From assembly GCA_027587225.1 (NCBI GenBank), contig JAPDDQ010000007.1, forward strand, positions 1 to 64,000: DNA of 64,000 nt. Direction: 5' to 3'. Below, piece after piece: positions 9,874 through 18,498 of this stretch. The DNA is from Solirubrobacter taibaiensis (GTDB lineage: Bacteria; Actinomycetota; Thermoleophilia; Solirubrobacterales; Solirubrobacteraceae). The position numbers and the translations under genes were made by a program. The stretch's first letter is position 1. Each line of letters starts with the position of its first letter. Under the pieces are notes generated by a model. It was not told the DNA's origin, searched no databases, and saw nothing but the letters and a program-made list of their open reading frames with translations.

Positions 9874-9913
9874 TGTCAAGCATCCTTGCCAACTGACGGG
9901 CGTATCCTATTAC
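9874..9913 (+). promoter_or_regulatory. PPTase promoter overlapped by a sequence block shared with fas
   Basis: TGTCAAG (9874-9880), four bases, CTTGCC (9885-9890), then AC and GACGG at the same spacing as in the fas upstream region (5152-5177). Ungapped, about 21 of 31 bases agree. A promoter-like TTGCCA (9886-9891), 16 bases, TATTAC (9908-9913) overlaps it; TATCCT (9903-9908) is an alternative -10. The match is directly visible. Shared regulation is inferred. Confidence 0.45.
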
Positions 9914-10512
9914 ACCTGCGCAACGTCGAGGTATGGCAAGTCGAGCTGGAGCAGGACGAGCCGCTGGTGGCGCGGCTCCGCGGGCTGTTGTCCGCCGACG
10001 AGTGTGCACGTGCTGACCGGCTGAAGCGCCCGGGACACGGCGCGCGCTGGATCGTCTCGCGTGCGGCGTTGCGGATCCTGCTCTGCGCGCGGCTCGGGTG
10101 CGTGCCCGAGGAGGTACCGCTGGACGTCGCCGAGCACGGCAAGCCGTTCGTGGCCGGCACGCGCCTGCGGTTCAACCTCAGCCACTCCGGCACGCTGGCG
10201 GTCGTCGCGGTGGCTGAGGACCTCGCGGTGGGCGTGGACCTCGAACGGCCGGGGCGCAACGCCGCCGCCGTGGAGCGGACGCTGTCCGCCGGCGAGCGCG
10301 CGAGCGGCGACGACCTGCTGCAGCTGTGGTGCCGCAAAGAGGCGTGGGCGAAGGCCATCGGCGGTGGCCTGGGCTGGGCGCCCGAGGCCTTCGACACGAC
10401 ACGGGTCGACGGCTATGCGCTGGCCGACCTCGCGCTGGCCGGTGGCTACGTCGGCGCGCTGGCTGTGGAAGGCCAGGACGCGGCCCACACGCTCTGCCGG
10501 CTGACCTTCTGA
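9886..10512 (+). CDS. 4'-phosphopantetheinyl transferase, Sfp/EntD type
   Basis: Transfers phosphopantetheine from CoA to a serine of a carrier domain. Motifs in order are RFNLSHSG, AVGVDLE (the Mg-binding D-x-E) and WCRKEAWAKAIGGGL (the W-x-x-KEA-x-x-K signature). About 200 residues, normal for the compact Sfp type. The true start is unclear: there is no in-frame ATG. TTG at 9886 is used here; a CTG at 9916 just before NVEVWQVEL, or GTG at 9850 or 9967, are alternatives, and the promoter-like hexamers argue for the later ones. Its 3' end overlaps the convergent GH127 gene by 67 bases. A natural substrate in this window is the FAS I carrier domain, supported by the shared upstream block. Confidence 0.88.
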   Translation: MPTDGRILLHLRNVEVWQVELEQDEPLVARLRGLLSADECARADRLKRPGHGARWIVSRAALRILLCARLGCVPEEVPLDVAEHGKPFVAGTRLRFNLSHSGTLAVVAVAEDLAVGVDLERPGRNAAAVERTLSAGERASGDDLLQLWCRKEAWAKAIGGGLGWAPEAFDTTRVDGYALADLALAGGYVGALAVEGQDAAHTLCRLTF

Positions 10513-11993
10513 GGCACCCACACGCGGAGCGGGCGCTCGGCGAACGCGTACGGCACGAGGGTCCCCTCCTCCAGGCAGAGCACGAACGGGCCGCGCTCGA
10601 ACGCGACGTCGCCGCGAATCGAGGGCACGCGCGGGTCGGCCTCGACGACTCTCAGGCTCATGTCGAGATCGAGCGTGTTGTGGCCGGGGTCGGCGTCCAC
10701 GTAGCCGGGCGCGACCGGTCGGCCGTTGAGCTGCGCGTGCGCGCTCCAGGCCGGGACACGCAGGCGGACCGGGCGATCGGCGTCGATCTCGATCCGCCCC
10801 TCCCACGGGTACTCCGTGCGCACGTGCGCACCTCCCACCGTGCCGGTCGCGTACTGGTGGATCGTCAGCAGGCCGTCCTCGGATTCGGTCGCGAGGTACG
10901 TCTGCAGCGAGGCGAGCAGCCGCATCAGGTTCGGCGGGCAGCACGCGCAGTCGAACCACGGGCGCCGGTCCGGAGTGCCGTGGAGCGTGTTCCAGTAGCT
11001 GTACTCGGAGCGATCGAACGCGACCCCGACCAGCACCCCGTTGTAGAGCGTCCGCTCGAGCAGGTCGGCGAAGCGGACTTCGCCCGTGGCCTGCAGCAGG
11101 CGCCAGTTCCAGAACACGGAGGCGATCGCCGCGCACGTCTCGGCGTAAGCGGAGGCGGGCGCGATCTCGAAGGGCGCGCCGAACGCCTCGTGCGCCCGGT
11201 CGGACCCGACGCCGCCGGTGATGTAGGTCTTGCCGTCGACCATGTCCTCCCACGCGGCCAGCAGCGCGTCCAGCGGCTCGGCGAGCTCGGTGAAGACGTC
11301 CGTGGCGCCACAGTTGAGGTACAGCTGCCGCACGCAGTGACCCTCGACCACGGTCTGCTCGCGCACGGGGACGCGATCGACGAGGTAGGCGGAAGACCCG
11401 TAGCGCTGCGGGAGCGTGCCGTGGCCGCGGCGGTCGACGAACGCCTTCGCCAGGTTCAGGTACGCGCGCTCGCCGGTCGCGCGGTAGAGCTTCACGAGCG
11501 CGAGCTCAGCCTCCGGGTGCCCGCAGAAGCCCGGGCGGTCGGTGAACCTGGCGACCAGGTGGTCGGCGACGCGGCGGGCGACCGGCAGCAGCGGCGGGTG
11601 CGCGAGGCCGGCCTCGATCAGGTGGCCCATGCAGTAGATCTCGTGCTCGTCGGCGAGGTTGCGGTAGCGCTCGTGGCCCGTGACCTGGAAGGCCGTGTCG
11701 AGGTAGCCATCCGGCGCCTGCGCCGCGACGAGCAGCGCGGTGACCTCGTCCGCCATCCGCTGCAGATCCGGTGACGGCGCGTTGCGCAGCTCCCACCCGA
11801 GCGCCTCCACCCACTTGTGCAGGTCAGAGTCCTGGTAGACGAGACCCCGGTGCGTTCCGCTGCCGGTGGCGGCGGCGCGCAGGTTGTCGAACGTGCCGGC
11901 CTCGCGGATCCGCCGCTCGCCGTCGGGGATCAGCACGTCGCGGTTGAACTGGCGCCGCCCCGCCCAGAAGCCGTCGTCGATCGTTGCCCTCAT
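10446..11993 (-). CDS. Glycoside hydrolase family 127 (beta-L-arabinofuranosidase-like)
   Basis: 515 residues, no signal peptide, so probably cytosolic. Family signatures run IDDGFWAGRR at the N-terminus, DGYLDTAFQ, HEIYCMGHLIEAGLAH, GHPEAELALVKLYRATGE, then AYAETCAAIASVFWNWRLLQ and FDCACCPPNLMRLLASL. The E-T-C and C-C pairs correspond to the Glu and Cys residues that bind zinc and include the nucleophile in GH127. Substrate is inferred to be a beta-arabinofuranoside or related oligosaccharide. The C-terminal beta domain is short: after LRVWVPQ the frame continues about 20 residues through sequence antisense to the PPTase end, so the tail may be a late addition after loss of an earlier stop. 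The ATG overlaps the upstream channel stop (ATGA). Confidence 0.88.
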   Translation of the reverse strand: MRATIDDGFWAGRRQFNRDVLIPDGERRIREAGTFDNLRAAATGSGTHRGLVYQDSDLHKWVEALGWELRNAPSPDLQRMADEVTALLVAAQAPDGYLDTAFQVTGHERYRNLADEHEIYCMGHLIEAGLAHPPLLPVARRVADHLVARFTDRPGFCGHPEAELALVKLYRATGERAYLNLAKAFVDRRGHGTLPQRYGSSAYLVDRVPVREQTVVEGHCVRQLYLNCGATDVFTELAEPLDALLAAWEDMVDGKTYITGGVGSDRAHEAFGAPFEIAPASAYAETCAAIASVFWNWRLLQATGEVRFADLLERTLYNGVLVGVAFDRSEYSYWNTLHGTPDRRPWFDCACCPPNLMRLLASLQTYLATESEDGLLTIHQYATGTVGGAHVRTEYPWEGRIEIDADRPVRLRVPAWSAHAQLNGRPVAPGYVDADPGHNTLDLDMSLRVVEADPRVPSIRGDVAFERGPFVLCLEEGTLVPYAFAERPLRVWVPQKVSRQSVWAASWPSTASAPT

Positions 11994-12649
11994 CGTGCGC
12001 GTGGCACCGTCAGCGCCACGAGGCGGGAGACGACGACCGCGATGTACGCAACCCCCACGAGCTGCTCGATCATCACCAGGGCGCGCGCGAACGGGTCGAT
12101 CGGCACGACGTCGCTGAGCCCGGTGCTCGAGAGCGTCGTGAAGCTCAGGAACAGGAGCTCCATCCACGTGCGCTCGCCTTCAGGGTTGACCGCGGCGATG
12201 AAGCTCCCCGGCTCGATCGCCTGCCACACCACGAACACGTAGGCGAAGCCCCAGGCCACGAGCGTGAACGTCGCCCCCACCGCGAACAGCTCGTCGCGGG
12301 TGATCACGTGGTCGGCGAGCATGTACCGGATCAGGCCGTAGGTGGCGTAGAAGTACAGGCCCGCCTCGAGCGCCGCCGAGTACGGGAACAGCGCGTCGGA
12401 GTCCATGACGGCCTGGATGATCAGGAGGATCGTGGCCGGGACGCCGAGCATCAGGCCCACCCACGTCCAGGTCGGCGACGCGCGTACGGCGAGGATCACG
12501 AGCGCGAGCACGGTGATCCCGAACGCGCTGAAGACCGCACGGCTGACGCCGTCGCCCTCCAGGAAGGGATAGATGAGCACGCCCGCGAGCTGAACTCCCA
12601 GCAGCACGGCGGACGGTTCCCGCTTTATGAAGCGCAGCACGCCCGGCAC
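11990..12649 (-). CDS. Ion channel family membrane protein with atypical selectivity filter
   Basis: About 219 residues from GTG at 12649; an in-frame ATG at 12682 would add 11 residues but overlaps the divergent SET start. Several hydrophobic segments are visible (SAVLLGVQLAGVLIYPFL, AFGITVLALVILAV, VGLMLGVPATILLIIQAV, then two more). The C-terminal pair surrounds LSFTTLSSTGLSDVVP, placed like the pore loop of two-TM potassium channels, where TVGYGD is usual. STGLSD keeps only the Gly and Asp, so potassium selectivity is doubtful. The following helix (ALVMIEQLVGVAYIAVVVSRLV) matches the inner pore helix. It is coupled to GH127 by an ATGA overlap. Confidence 0.75.
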   Translation of the reverse strand: MPGVLRFIKREPSAVLLGVQLAGVLIYPFLEGDGVSRAVFSAFGITVLALVILAVRASPTWTWVGLMLGVPATILLIIQAVMDSDALFPYSAALEAGLYFYATYGLIRYMLADHVITRDELFAVGATFTLVAWGFAYVFVVWQAIEPGSFIAAVNPEGERTWMELLFLSFTTLSSTGLSDVVPIDPFARALVMIEQLVGVAYIAVVVSRLVALTVPRAR

Positions 12650-12663
12650 CGTACCGCCTGAGC

Positions 12664-12669
12664 TAAGGT
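12664..12669 (+). promoter_or_regulatory. -10 hexamer of the SET-domain gene
   Basis: TAAGGT, 11 bases before the ATG at 12681, with no ribosome binding site between. This spacing predicts a leaderless or near-leaderless transcript. Confidence 0.4.
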
Positions 12670-12680
12670 CACCCGCCGAC

Positions 12681-13037
12681 ATGCCTGAGGGTCTGGAGAT
12701 CAAGGAAGGTCCGTACGGGCGCGGCGTCTTCGCCACGCGCGCGTTCGCGGCCGGTGAAGCGCTCGAGCACTGCCCGACACTCGAGCTGCCCGGCGACGAG
12801 GTCGTCGGCCAGCTCGGCGACTACGTCTTCGGGTCCAACGAGAACGAGGACGACGTGATCCTCCTCCTCGGTTACGGCATGCTCTACAACCACTCCTCCG
12901 AGCCGAACTGCGAGTACATCCAAGAGGCGCCGCGGGTGATCATGTTCCAGACGCTCCGGGCCGTCGAGCCCGGCGAGGAGCTGTTCATCGACTACGGCGA
13001 GGAATGGTGGTCGACGCGCAACCGGGAGCCCGACTGA
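12681..13037 (+). CDS. SET-domain protein (putative lysine methyltransferase)
   Basis: 118 residues, a minimal SET domain alone. GPYGRGVFATRAFAAGE at the N-terminus is the SAM-binding entry, LGYGMLYNHSSEPNC is the N-H-S-x-x-P-N motif, and GEELFIDYGEEW is the terminal D-Y-G motif. Pre- and post-SET cysteines are missing, as usual in bacterial versions. Substrate unknown. The ATG at 12681 is chosen because it opens the domain and follows a -10 hexamer; it overlaps a possible minus-strand start of the channel gene. The next gene starts inside its stop codon (TGATG), so both are made together. Confidence 0.85.
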   Translation: MPEGLEIKEGPYGRGVFATRAFAAGEALEHCPTLELPGDEVVGQLGDYVFGSNENEDDVILLLGYGMLYNHSSEPNCEYIQEAPRVIMFQTLRAVEPGEELFIDYGEEWWSTRNREPD

Positions 13038-13489
13038 TGAGCGACGCCGACGCCCGCCAAGACCTCCTCGACGCCCTCGCCGAAGCCATCGGCGAGCTCG
13101 GCCTGGCCCTCGCCACTTTGGGCGAGGCCTACGAGCTGCTCGACGAGAACACCCAGGACCGGCTCGAAGAACAGCTCTTCGGCCCCGTCCAGAAGGGCTA
13201 CGGGCGCGCCCAGCGCACCTACGCCGCGTTCGCCGAGCGCAAGCGGCTGCCCAACCGGACCTTCACCGAGCCGTCCGCCGGCATGCACTCCCGTGACCCG
13301 CGCGTCTACCTCGACCGCGCCATCGAGGCCATCATCGAGGGCGAAGAGCGCCTGATCGAGCTCCAGGACTCGATGATGCCCGTCACCTACGGCGACCCCG
13401 AGCTCCGCGCCGGCCTCGCCGAGGTCCGCGAGTTCGTGGCCGCCGCGCGCGAGCGTTCGCACGACTTCATGCGCACGCTCGGCCGCTGA
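13037..13489 (+). CDS. Uncharacterised helical protein coupled to the SET protein
   Basis: 150 residues, acidic, predicted almost all helix: ARQDLLDALAEAIGELGLAL, then AYELLDENTQDRLEEQLFG, with a central YGRAQRTYAAFAERK and long helices around AIEAIIEGEERLIELQDSM. There is no signal peptide, membrane segment or catalytic motif. Its ATG overlaps the SET stop by one base. The strict coupling suggests a partner or substrate of the methyltransferase, but nothing in the sequence proves it. I do not recognise the family. A perfect 29-base palindrome begins at its stop. Confidence 0.75.
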   Translation: MSDADARQDLLDALAEAIGELGLALATLGEAYELLDENTQDRLEEQLFGPVQKGYGRAQRTYAAFAERKRLPNRTFTEPSAGMHSRDPRVYLDRAIEAIIEGEERLIELQDSMMPVTYGDPELRAGLAEVREFVAAARERSHDFMRTLGR

Positions 13490-13517
13490 ACCTAAAGGTG
13501 CCTGGCACCTTTAGGTT
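13489..13517. repeat. Perfect palindrome between convergent genes, AAAGGTGCC type
   Basis: Two 14-base arms (AACCTAAAGGTGCC and its exact complement) around a single T, directly after the stop of the helical gene and 15 bases from the stop of the M6 protease gene. It could serve as a bidirectional terminator. The same design (CCTAAAGG core, one-base T loop) recurs at 61268-61288 and 61351-61381, so it is a repeated element rather than a chance hairpin. Confidence 0.7.
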
Positions 13518-13531
13518 CGCGACCGGTTGCG

Positions 13532-16015
13532 TTACGGGTTGGTGGTGCTGAGGGTGAAGGTCAGCGTCTTGGCGTAGGTGCCGGTGCGCAGGCCTTCGCT
13601 GGCGAGGATCGTCTGGGAGTAGCCGATCGTCACCTCGTCGTTGGACACCGGGCCTGTCCAGGACGCGAGCGTCGCGGGCAGGGCGGTGAAGGCGCCCGCC
13701 GGGCCGGTGGCCGGCGAGGAGCCGTTGAGCTTCAGGGGCTGGTTGAGGGCGAACGCGCCGTTGACCAGCTTGCCGGGAGCGGTGGTGGAGGCGTCGGCGA
13801 CGGACAGCGTCGCGTCACCGGCGGTGGAGATGACCTTGGCCGTCGAGGACGCCGTGTACTCCTTGCCGACGCCCGGGAGGAACGGGCCGAGCGCGGCCGG
13901 AGTGCCGAGCGTGAGCGAGAGCGTGGCCGGGACGTTCCCACCGACGTCACCGTCGGACAGGCCGCAGACGGCGGTCTGGGTGGCACCCTGGTCGCTCTCC
14001 GAGGTGGCCGTCAACCGCACCGTGCCGGTGGACGACGCGCCCGGAGCCTTGGTCACGTAGACCGGGACCTTGACCGTCTCGCCGAACTTCGCGGCGGCGA
14101 GGGCGTTGGTGATCTTGGCCGTCCAGCCCGTGCCGGTGGCCGTCGCCGACAGGCGGTAGATGTCGCTCGTCAGGAACGCGGACGAGTCCTGCGGGTGTGT
14201 GCCGGCGGGGATGGCGGCCGCGGCGCCCGTGTTCTTGAGCGAGAAGGTGCAGGTGGACCACGAACCCGTCGACACCTGCTCGGAGCCGGCCGAGGCCAGC
14301 GCCACGCCGCGGGTCTGCGGGCCCGCGCCGTCCAGGGACTTGACGGCGACCTTGTAGTGCAGGATGCCCTGCGCGTCGGTCTGCTTGTCGACGACGTAGA
14401 AGTGCAGACGGTTCTGCTCGTCCGTCCACTCGTAGGACGAGCCCGAGTCCAAGCCGGCGTTGAAGGACGCGTCGTTGAGCTGACGCTCGTCGCCCTTGGT
14501 CGCGATCTTCGGCGTGCCGTCGGGCCGGACGAAGTCGACGTGGTTGATGTCCTCCGGGTGCGAGTCGATGACCCACGCGAAGCAGCTGATCTGCGGCGCG
14601 CCGCAATTGGACGAGCTGTTCTTGACCTTCGTGATCAGGACGCCGTGGCCCGGCGCGAAGGAGTCCGAGCCGATCTGCTGCACGGCCTCCATCGTGTAGG
14701 CGTTGTACTTGCCGCTGATGGCGCCGGTGGTGGCGTTGCGGGTCACACCGTCGCAGCGCCACTCGGCGGCCACGGTGCACGGCGTCGAGTTGTCACCGGT
14801 GGTGCCGTCGAGCTCGATCCGCACGCCCGCGACGTCGCCCGCGGAGTGCGGGACCTCGCGCGCGGTGACGTCCGCGACCGCGACGCCCGACTGCGCCAGG
14901 CCGTTGCGGTTGAGGCGCATCAGGTCGGAGTCGCCGACGAAGTTCAGGAAGCGCTTGTTGCGGATGTTGTGCTGCGCGCCGAGCGAAGAGCCCTGCGTCG
15001 GCGGGATCAGGAAACGGGTGTGCGGACCGCCCGGGCCGTTGAACGTGCCGCGGCTCATCATGTCCCACATACCGGTGAAGCCCCGCTGCTGCACGGCGCC
15101 GTACGGGTTGCCGTAGTTGTCCGGGATCGACAGGTTGTGCGAGAGCTCGTGGGCGTAGGTGGACATGCCCGAGCTCTCGCCCTCGATCGAGTTGTTGCCC
15201 GAGGCGCTGGGCCAGATCGATGCGGCCGAAGCCCAGGAAGTCCAGTCGACGTACCGGGTGAGCGCCCAGTTGGTCTGCGCCGGCTCGAAGGCCTTGGGGC
15301 CGAACGCGTCCGGCACCTCCTCCTTCGTGTTCCATTTCATCTCGCCGAACTCCTGCCAGGTGCCCGACTCGTCCTGGCCGGCGGCGAGGTAGAAGATGTT
15401 GTCGTACTCGGCGACCTTCGCCGCGCCGACGTCCGCCTGCCAGGCGGCGCGCGCGTCCGTGCGGAAGTTCTTGTTGCACGGGAAGTTGACCGCGTCCGGG
15501 CAGTGGGCCGCCTGGCCCGCGCCCCCGAACTCGGTCATGAAGTACTGGTAGGAGCGGCCCGGCAGCTTGTACGGGCCGAACGCGTCGAGTTGGACGCCGT
15601 AGCGACCGAACGAGTCCTCCATCCAGTACCGGTTCATCGTCTGGAAGTGATTGTCGGCCGACGGCGTGTTGAGCCAGTTCTTGTAGAACTCCGGCACCTG
15701 CGCGCGCGGAATGTCATGGCCCGCGGTGGTCGGCGTGCCGAAGGCCGTCCCGCCCACCGGCTGGGAGACCGTGAACGTCTTGTCCTGGAAGTCGGCGGCG
15801 ACCAGCGCGACCTTCCACTTCTTGACCGACGGCTGGACGCTCGGATCGGAGTAATCCGTCCCCGGCAGCGCCTTGTAGTCGTTCCACGTGAGCTCGTCCT
15901 GCCAGGACCAGGCTTGCGGATCGATCGGTGCGGGAGCACCATCCGCCGCGAGCGCGACCGGCGACACGGCCAACGCCAGCACAGCCGCTACCCCAGCGGC
16001 GTGAAGCACCTTCAT
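13532..16015 (-). CDS. Secreted M6-family metalloprotease with WxL-like C-terminal domain
   Basis: 827 residues. Signal peptide 1-23 (VLHAAGVAAVLALAVSPVALA). The catalytic region contains YAHELSHNLSIPDNYG (HELSH 289-293), the H-E-x-x-H-x-x-x-x-x-D zinc site of M6 (immune inhibitor A/PrtV) peptidases, and a Met-turn-like MWDMMSRG about 30 residues on. Beta domains with paired cysteines follow. The last 130 residues (VPATLSLTLG to KTLTFTLSTTNP) are the shared C-terminal domain found in four proteins of this window, proposed to hold the protein on the envelope. The start is ATG 16015 with GGAGGG 8 bases upstream. Likely an extracellular endopeptidase; target unknown. Confidence 0.88.
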   Translation of the reverse strand: MKVLHAAGVAAVLALAVSPVALAADGAPAPIDPQAWSWQDELTWNDYKALPGTDYSDPSVQPSVKKWKVALVAADFQDKTFTVSQPVGGTAFGTPTTAGHDIPRAQVPEFYKNWLNTPSADNHFQTMNRYWMEDSFGRYGVQLDAFGPYKLPGRSYQYFMTEFGGAGQAAHCPDAVNFPCNKNFRTDARAAWQADVGAAKVAEYDNIFYLAAGQDESGTWQEFGEMKWNTKEEVPDAFGPKAFEPAQTNWALTRYVDWTSWASAASIWPSASGNNSIEGESSGMSTYAHELSHNLSIPDNYGNPYGAVQQRGFTGMWDMMSRGTFNGPGGPHTRFLIPPTQGSSLGAQHNIRNKRFLNFVGDSDLMRLNRNGLAQSGVAVADVTAREVPHSAGDVAGVRIELDGTTGDNSTPCTVAAEWRCDGVTRNATTGAISGKYNAYTMEAVQQIGSDSFAPGHGVLITKVKNSSSNCGAPQISCFAWVIDSHPEDINHVDFVRPDGTPKIATKGDERQLNDASFNAGLDSGSSYEWTDEQNRLHFYVVDKQTDAQGILHYKVAVKSLDGAGPQTRGVALASAGSEQVSTGSWSTCTFSLKNTGAAAAIPAGTHPQDSSAFLTSDIYRLSATATGTGWTAKITNALAAAKFGETVKVPVYVTKAPGASSTGTVRLTATSESDQGATQTAVCGLSDGDVGGNVPATLSLTLGTPAALGPFLPGVGKEYTASSTAKVISTAGDATLSVADASTTAPGKLVNGAFALNQPLKLNGSSPATGPAGAFTALPATLASWTGPVSNDEVTIGYSQTILASEGLRTGTYAKTLTFTLSTTNP

Positions 16016-16041
16016 CTGTCGAAACCCTCCGTATAGACCCT

Positions 16042-16064
16042 GGGGCCGGCCTCGTGCCGGCCCC
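16042..16064 (-). terminator. GC-rich hairpin after the glycogen operon
   Basis: Nine-base arms GGGGCCGGC and GCCGGCCCC around a 5-base loop, 24 bases downstream of the glgA stop. No U-tract follows, so intrinsic termination is only probable. The M6 protease promoter must lie beyond it or read through it; a TCTATA-like element sits just before that gene's GGAGGG. Confidence 0.5.
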
Positions 16065-16087
16065 ACGTGCGATGCCTATCGCAGGGG

Positions 16088-17272
16088 TCAGGAAGGGACG
16101 ATGAGACTGCGGTACAGCTCCGACGTCTGTTCAGCGATCGCCGGCCAAGCGAAGGATTCGACCGCGCGCTTGCGGCCCGCGACGCCCATCGCCTTCGCCC
16201 GCTCCGGGTCGGCGATCAGCTCGTTCACGCGCGCCGCGAAGTCGGTGGCGAACACCGCAGGGTCGCGGGGCGCGCCCGTGCCGTCGTCGCCCGGCTCGAT
16301 CGGGACGAGGAAGCCGGTCTCGTCGTCCACGACCACTTCGACGATCCCGCCCGTCGCGGTGGCCACGACCGCGGCCTCGCACGCCATCGCCTCCAGGTTG
16401 ACGATCCCGAGCGGCTCGTAGATCGACGGGCAGGCGAACACCGTCGCGTGGCTGAGCAGCTGGATGACCTCCGGCTTGGGGATCATCTCCTCGATCCAGA
16501 ACACGCCCTCGCGCGTGGCCTTGAGGTCTTCGACACGCGCCGCGATCTCCGCGCCGAGCTCGGGCGTGTCCGGCGAACCCGCACACAGGACGAGCTGCGC
16601 GTCGGGCGCGAACTGCTTGACCGCCTCGAGCAGATACACGACGCCCTTCTGGCGCGTGATCCGGCCCACGAACACCACCGATGGCTTGTTCGGGTCGATC
16701 CCGTACTTCTCGAGCACGTCCGTCGCGGGGTCCGGCTTGTACTCGTCGGTGTCGATCCCGTTGTAGATCACGTGCACGCGATCGGGGTCGATGTCCGGAT
16801 ACACGCGCAGGATGTCGCCCTTGGTCCCGTTGGACACCGCGATCACGGCGTCCGCGTGCTCGAGCGCGCTCTTCTCGGCGTACGACGACAGCCGATAGCC
16901 GCCGCCGAGCTGCTCTTCCTTCCACGGCCGCAGCGGCTCCAGCGAATGCACCGTGGCGACGTGCGGGATCCCCCACACGAGCTTGGCCAGGTGCCCGCCG
17001 TACTGCGCGTACCACGTGTGCGTGTGCACGATGCCGGCGTCTTGCGCGCCCGCGGCCATCGTCAGGTCGATCGACAGCGAGCGCAGGGCGGCGAGCGCCG
17101 GCGCGTCGCCCGACAGCGCGTCCCAGGCTTTGTGGGGCACGTCGCCCACGCCCCAGCCGTGCACGGTGACGTCCTCGAACGCGCGCAACTCGCGCGCGAG
17201 GTACTCGACGTGCACGCCCGCCCCGCCGTAGACCTCCGGCGGGTACTCGCGGGTGAAGAGCGCAACCTTCAT
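16088..17272 (-). CDS. glgA: Actinobacterial glycogen synthase / alpha-maltose-1-phosphate synthase (GT4)
   Basis: 394 residues, GT-B fold. It opens [25 protein letters not shown], the characteristic start of the actinobacterial GlgA/GlgM group, and contains [22 protein letters not shown] (nucleotide-sugar site) and [17 protein letters not shown] (the E-x7-E motif). It uses ADP-glucose from GlgC. In mycobacteria the orthologue (GlgM) makes maltose-1-phosphate for the GlgE route; no glgE is in the window, so the product is undecided. The ATG overlaps the glgC stop by 4 bases, and a hairpin follows the stop. Last gene of pgm-glgC-glgA. Confidence 0.93.
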   Translation of the reverse strand: MKVALFTREYPPEVYGGAGVHVEYLARELRAFEDVTVHGWGVGDVPHKAWDALSGDAPALAALRSLSIDLTMAAGAQDAGIVHTHTWYAQYGGHLAKLVWGIPHVATVHSLEPLRPWKEEQLGGGYRLSSYAEKSALEHADAVIAVSNGTKGDILRVYPDIDPDRVHVIYNGIDTDEYKPDPATDVLEKYGIDPNKPSVVFVGRITRQKGVVYLLEAVKQFAPDAQLVLCAGSPDTPELGAEIAARVEDLKATREGVFWIEEMIPKPEVIQLLSHATVFACPSIYEPLGIVNLEAMACEAAVVATATGGIVEVVVDDETGFLVPIEPGDDGTGAPRDPAVFATDFAARVNELIADPERAKAMGVAGRKRAVESFAWPAIAEQTSELYRSLIVPS

Positions 17273-18498
17273 TCGGTGACTCGCATGCCCTTGGGGATCA
17301 CGACGATCCCGCCCTCGGACACGTGGAAGCGCTCGCGGTCCTTCTCGGGATCGACGCCGATCTCCACGCCCTCCCCCACGTAGACGTTCTTGTCGAGGAT
17401 CGCCTTGCGCACGACCGCGTTGCGGTCGACCTCCACGTCGTGCATCAGGATCGAGTCCTCGACGAGCGAGTACGAGTGCACGTGCGCGAGCGGCGACAGG
17501 ATCGAGCGGCGCACGGTGCCGCCGGAGATGACCACGCCGGCGCACACCATCGAGTCCAGCGCCTGCCCGCGACGGCCGTCCTCGTCGAACACGAACTTGG
17601 CCGGCTGCGTGATCCCCGGCCACGTGTGGATCGGCCAGTCGTGGTTGTACATGTTGAAGATCGGGTGGACCGAGATGAGGTCCATGTGCGCGTCGTAGTA
17701 CGCGTCGAGCGTGCCGACGTCCCGCCAGTAGCCGCGGTCGCGGTCGGTCGCGCCCGGCACCTCGTTGGTCGAGAAGTCGTAGACCTGGGCGTCGTTCTGC
17801 GCCACGAGCGCGGGGATGATGTTGCCGCCGAGGTCGTGGTTGGACGTCTCGTCCGCGGCATCGGCGGAGACGGTGCTGATCAGCGCCTCCGTGGAGAAGA
17901 TGTAGTTGCCCATCGAGGCGAACACCTCGTTCGGCGAGTCGGGCAGGCCGACCGCGTCCTTGGGCTTCTCGCGGAAGCGGGAGATGTCGCGTCCGTTCGC
18001 GGCCGTCTCGATCACGCCGAACTGGTCGGCCTGCTCGATCGGCGCGCGCAGCGCCGCAACCGTGACGCCCTTCCCGCTGGCGATGTGCTGCTCGAGCATC
18101 TGCCGCGGGTCCATGCGGTAGATGTGGTCGGCGCCGAAGACGATGATGTGCTCCGGCCGCTCGTCGGCGATCAGGTTGTAGTTCTGGTAGATCGCGTCGG
18201 CGCTGCCCACGAACCAGCGCGGCCCGAGGCGCATCTGCGCGGGCACCGGCGTCACGTAGTTGCCGAGCAGCGGCGACAGCCGCCACGTCGTCGTCACGTG
18301 CTTGTCCAGCGAGTGGCTCTTGTACTGCGTGAGCACGACGATCTGGTGGAAGTTCGCGTTGACGAGGTTCGAGAGCGCGAAGTCGATCAGGCGGTAGTTG
18401 CCGCCGAACGGCACGGCGGGCTTGGCCCGGTCCGCGGTGAGCGGGGCGAGGCGCTTGCCCTCGCCGCCGGCGAGGACCATGGTCAACACTTTGCTCAT
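17269..18498 (-). CDS. glgC: Glucose-1-phosphate adenylyltransferase
   Basis: 409 residues, the usual length. The N-terminal nucleotidyltransferase motif [20 protein letters not shown] is followed by [28 protein letters not shown] and a left-handed beta-helix C-terminus ([15 protein letters not shown], then [22 protein letters not shown]) complete the fold. It makes ADP-glucose from glucose-1-phosphate and ATP and is the committed and usually allosteric step of glycogen synthesis. It overlaps both neighbours by 4 bases. Confidence 0.97.
   Translation of the reverse strand: MSKVLTMVLAGGEGKRLAPLTADRAKPAVPFGGNYRLIDFALSNLVNANFHQIVVLTQYKSHSLDKHVTTTWRLSPLLGNYVTPVPAQMRLGPRWFVGSADAIYQNYNLIADERPEHIIVFGADHIYRMDPRQMLEQHIASGKGVTVAALRAPIEQADQFGVIETAANGRDISRFREKPKDAVGLPDSPNEVFASMGNYIFSTEALISTVSADAADETSNHDLGGNIIPALVAQNDAQVYDFSTNEVPGATDRDRGYWRDVGTLDAYYDAHMDLISVHPIFNMYNHDWPIHTWPGITQPAKFVFDEDGRRGQALDSMVCAGVVISGGTVRRSILSPLAHVHSYSLVEDSILMHDVEVDRNAVVRKAILDKNVYVGEGVEIGVDPEKDRERFHVSEGGIVVIPKGMRVTE

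Noticed and set aside
8149..10512. 787-codon plus-strand open frame ending in the PPTase
   Set aside because: The first two thirds are Arg/Asp-rich antisense to the two secreted-protein genes; only the last 200 codons carry PPTase motifs.
14195..16036. 613-codon plus-strand open frame over the M6 protease
   Set aside because: Low-complexity Arg/Val/Leu/Asp composition typical of the opposite strand of a high-GC gene, no start signals, and the minus strand has signal peptide and zinc site.
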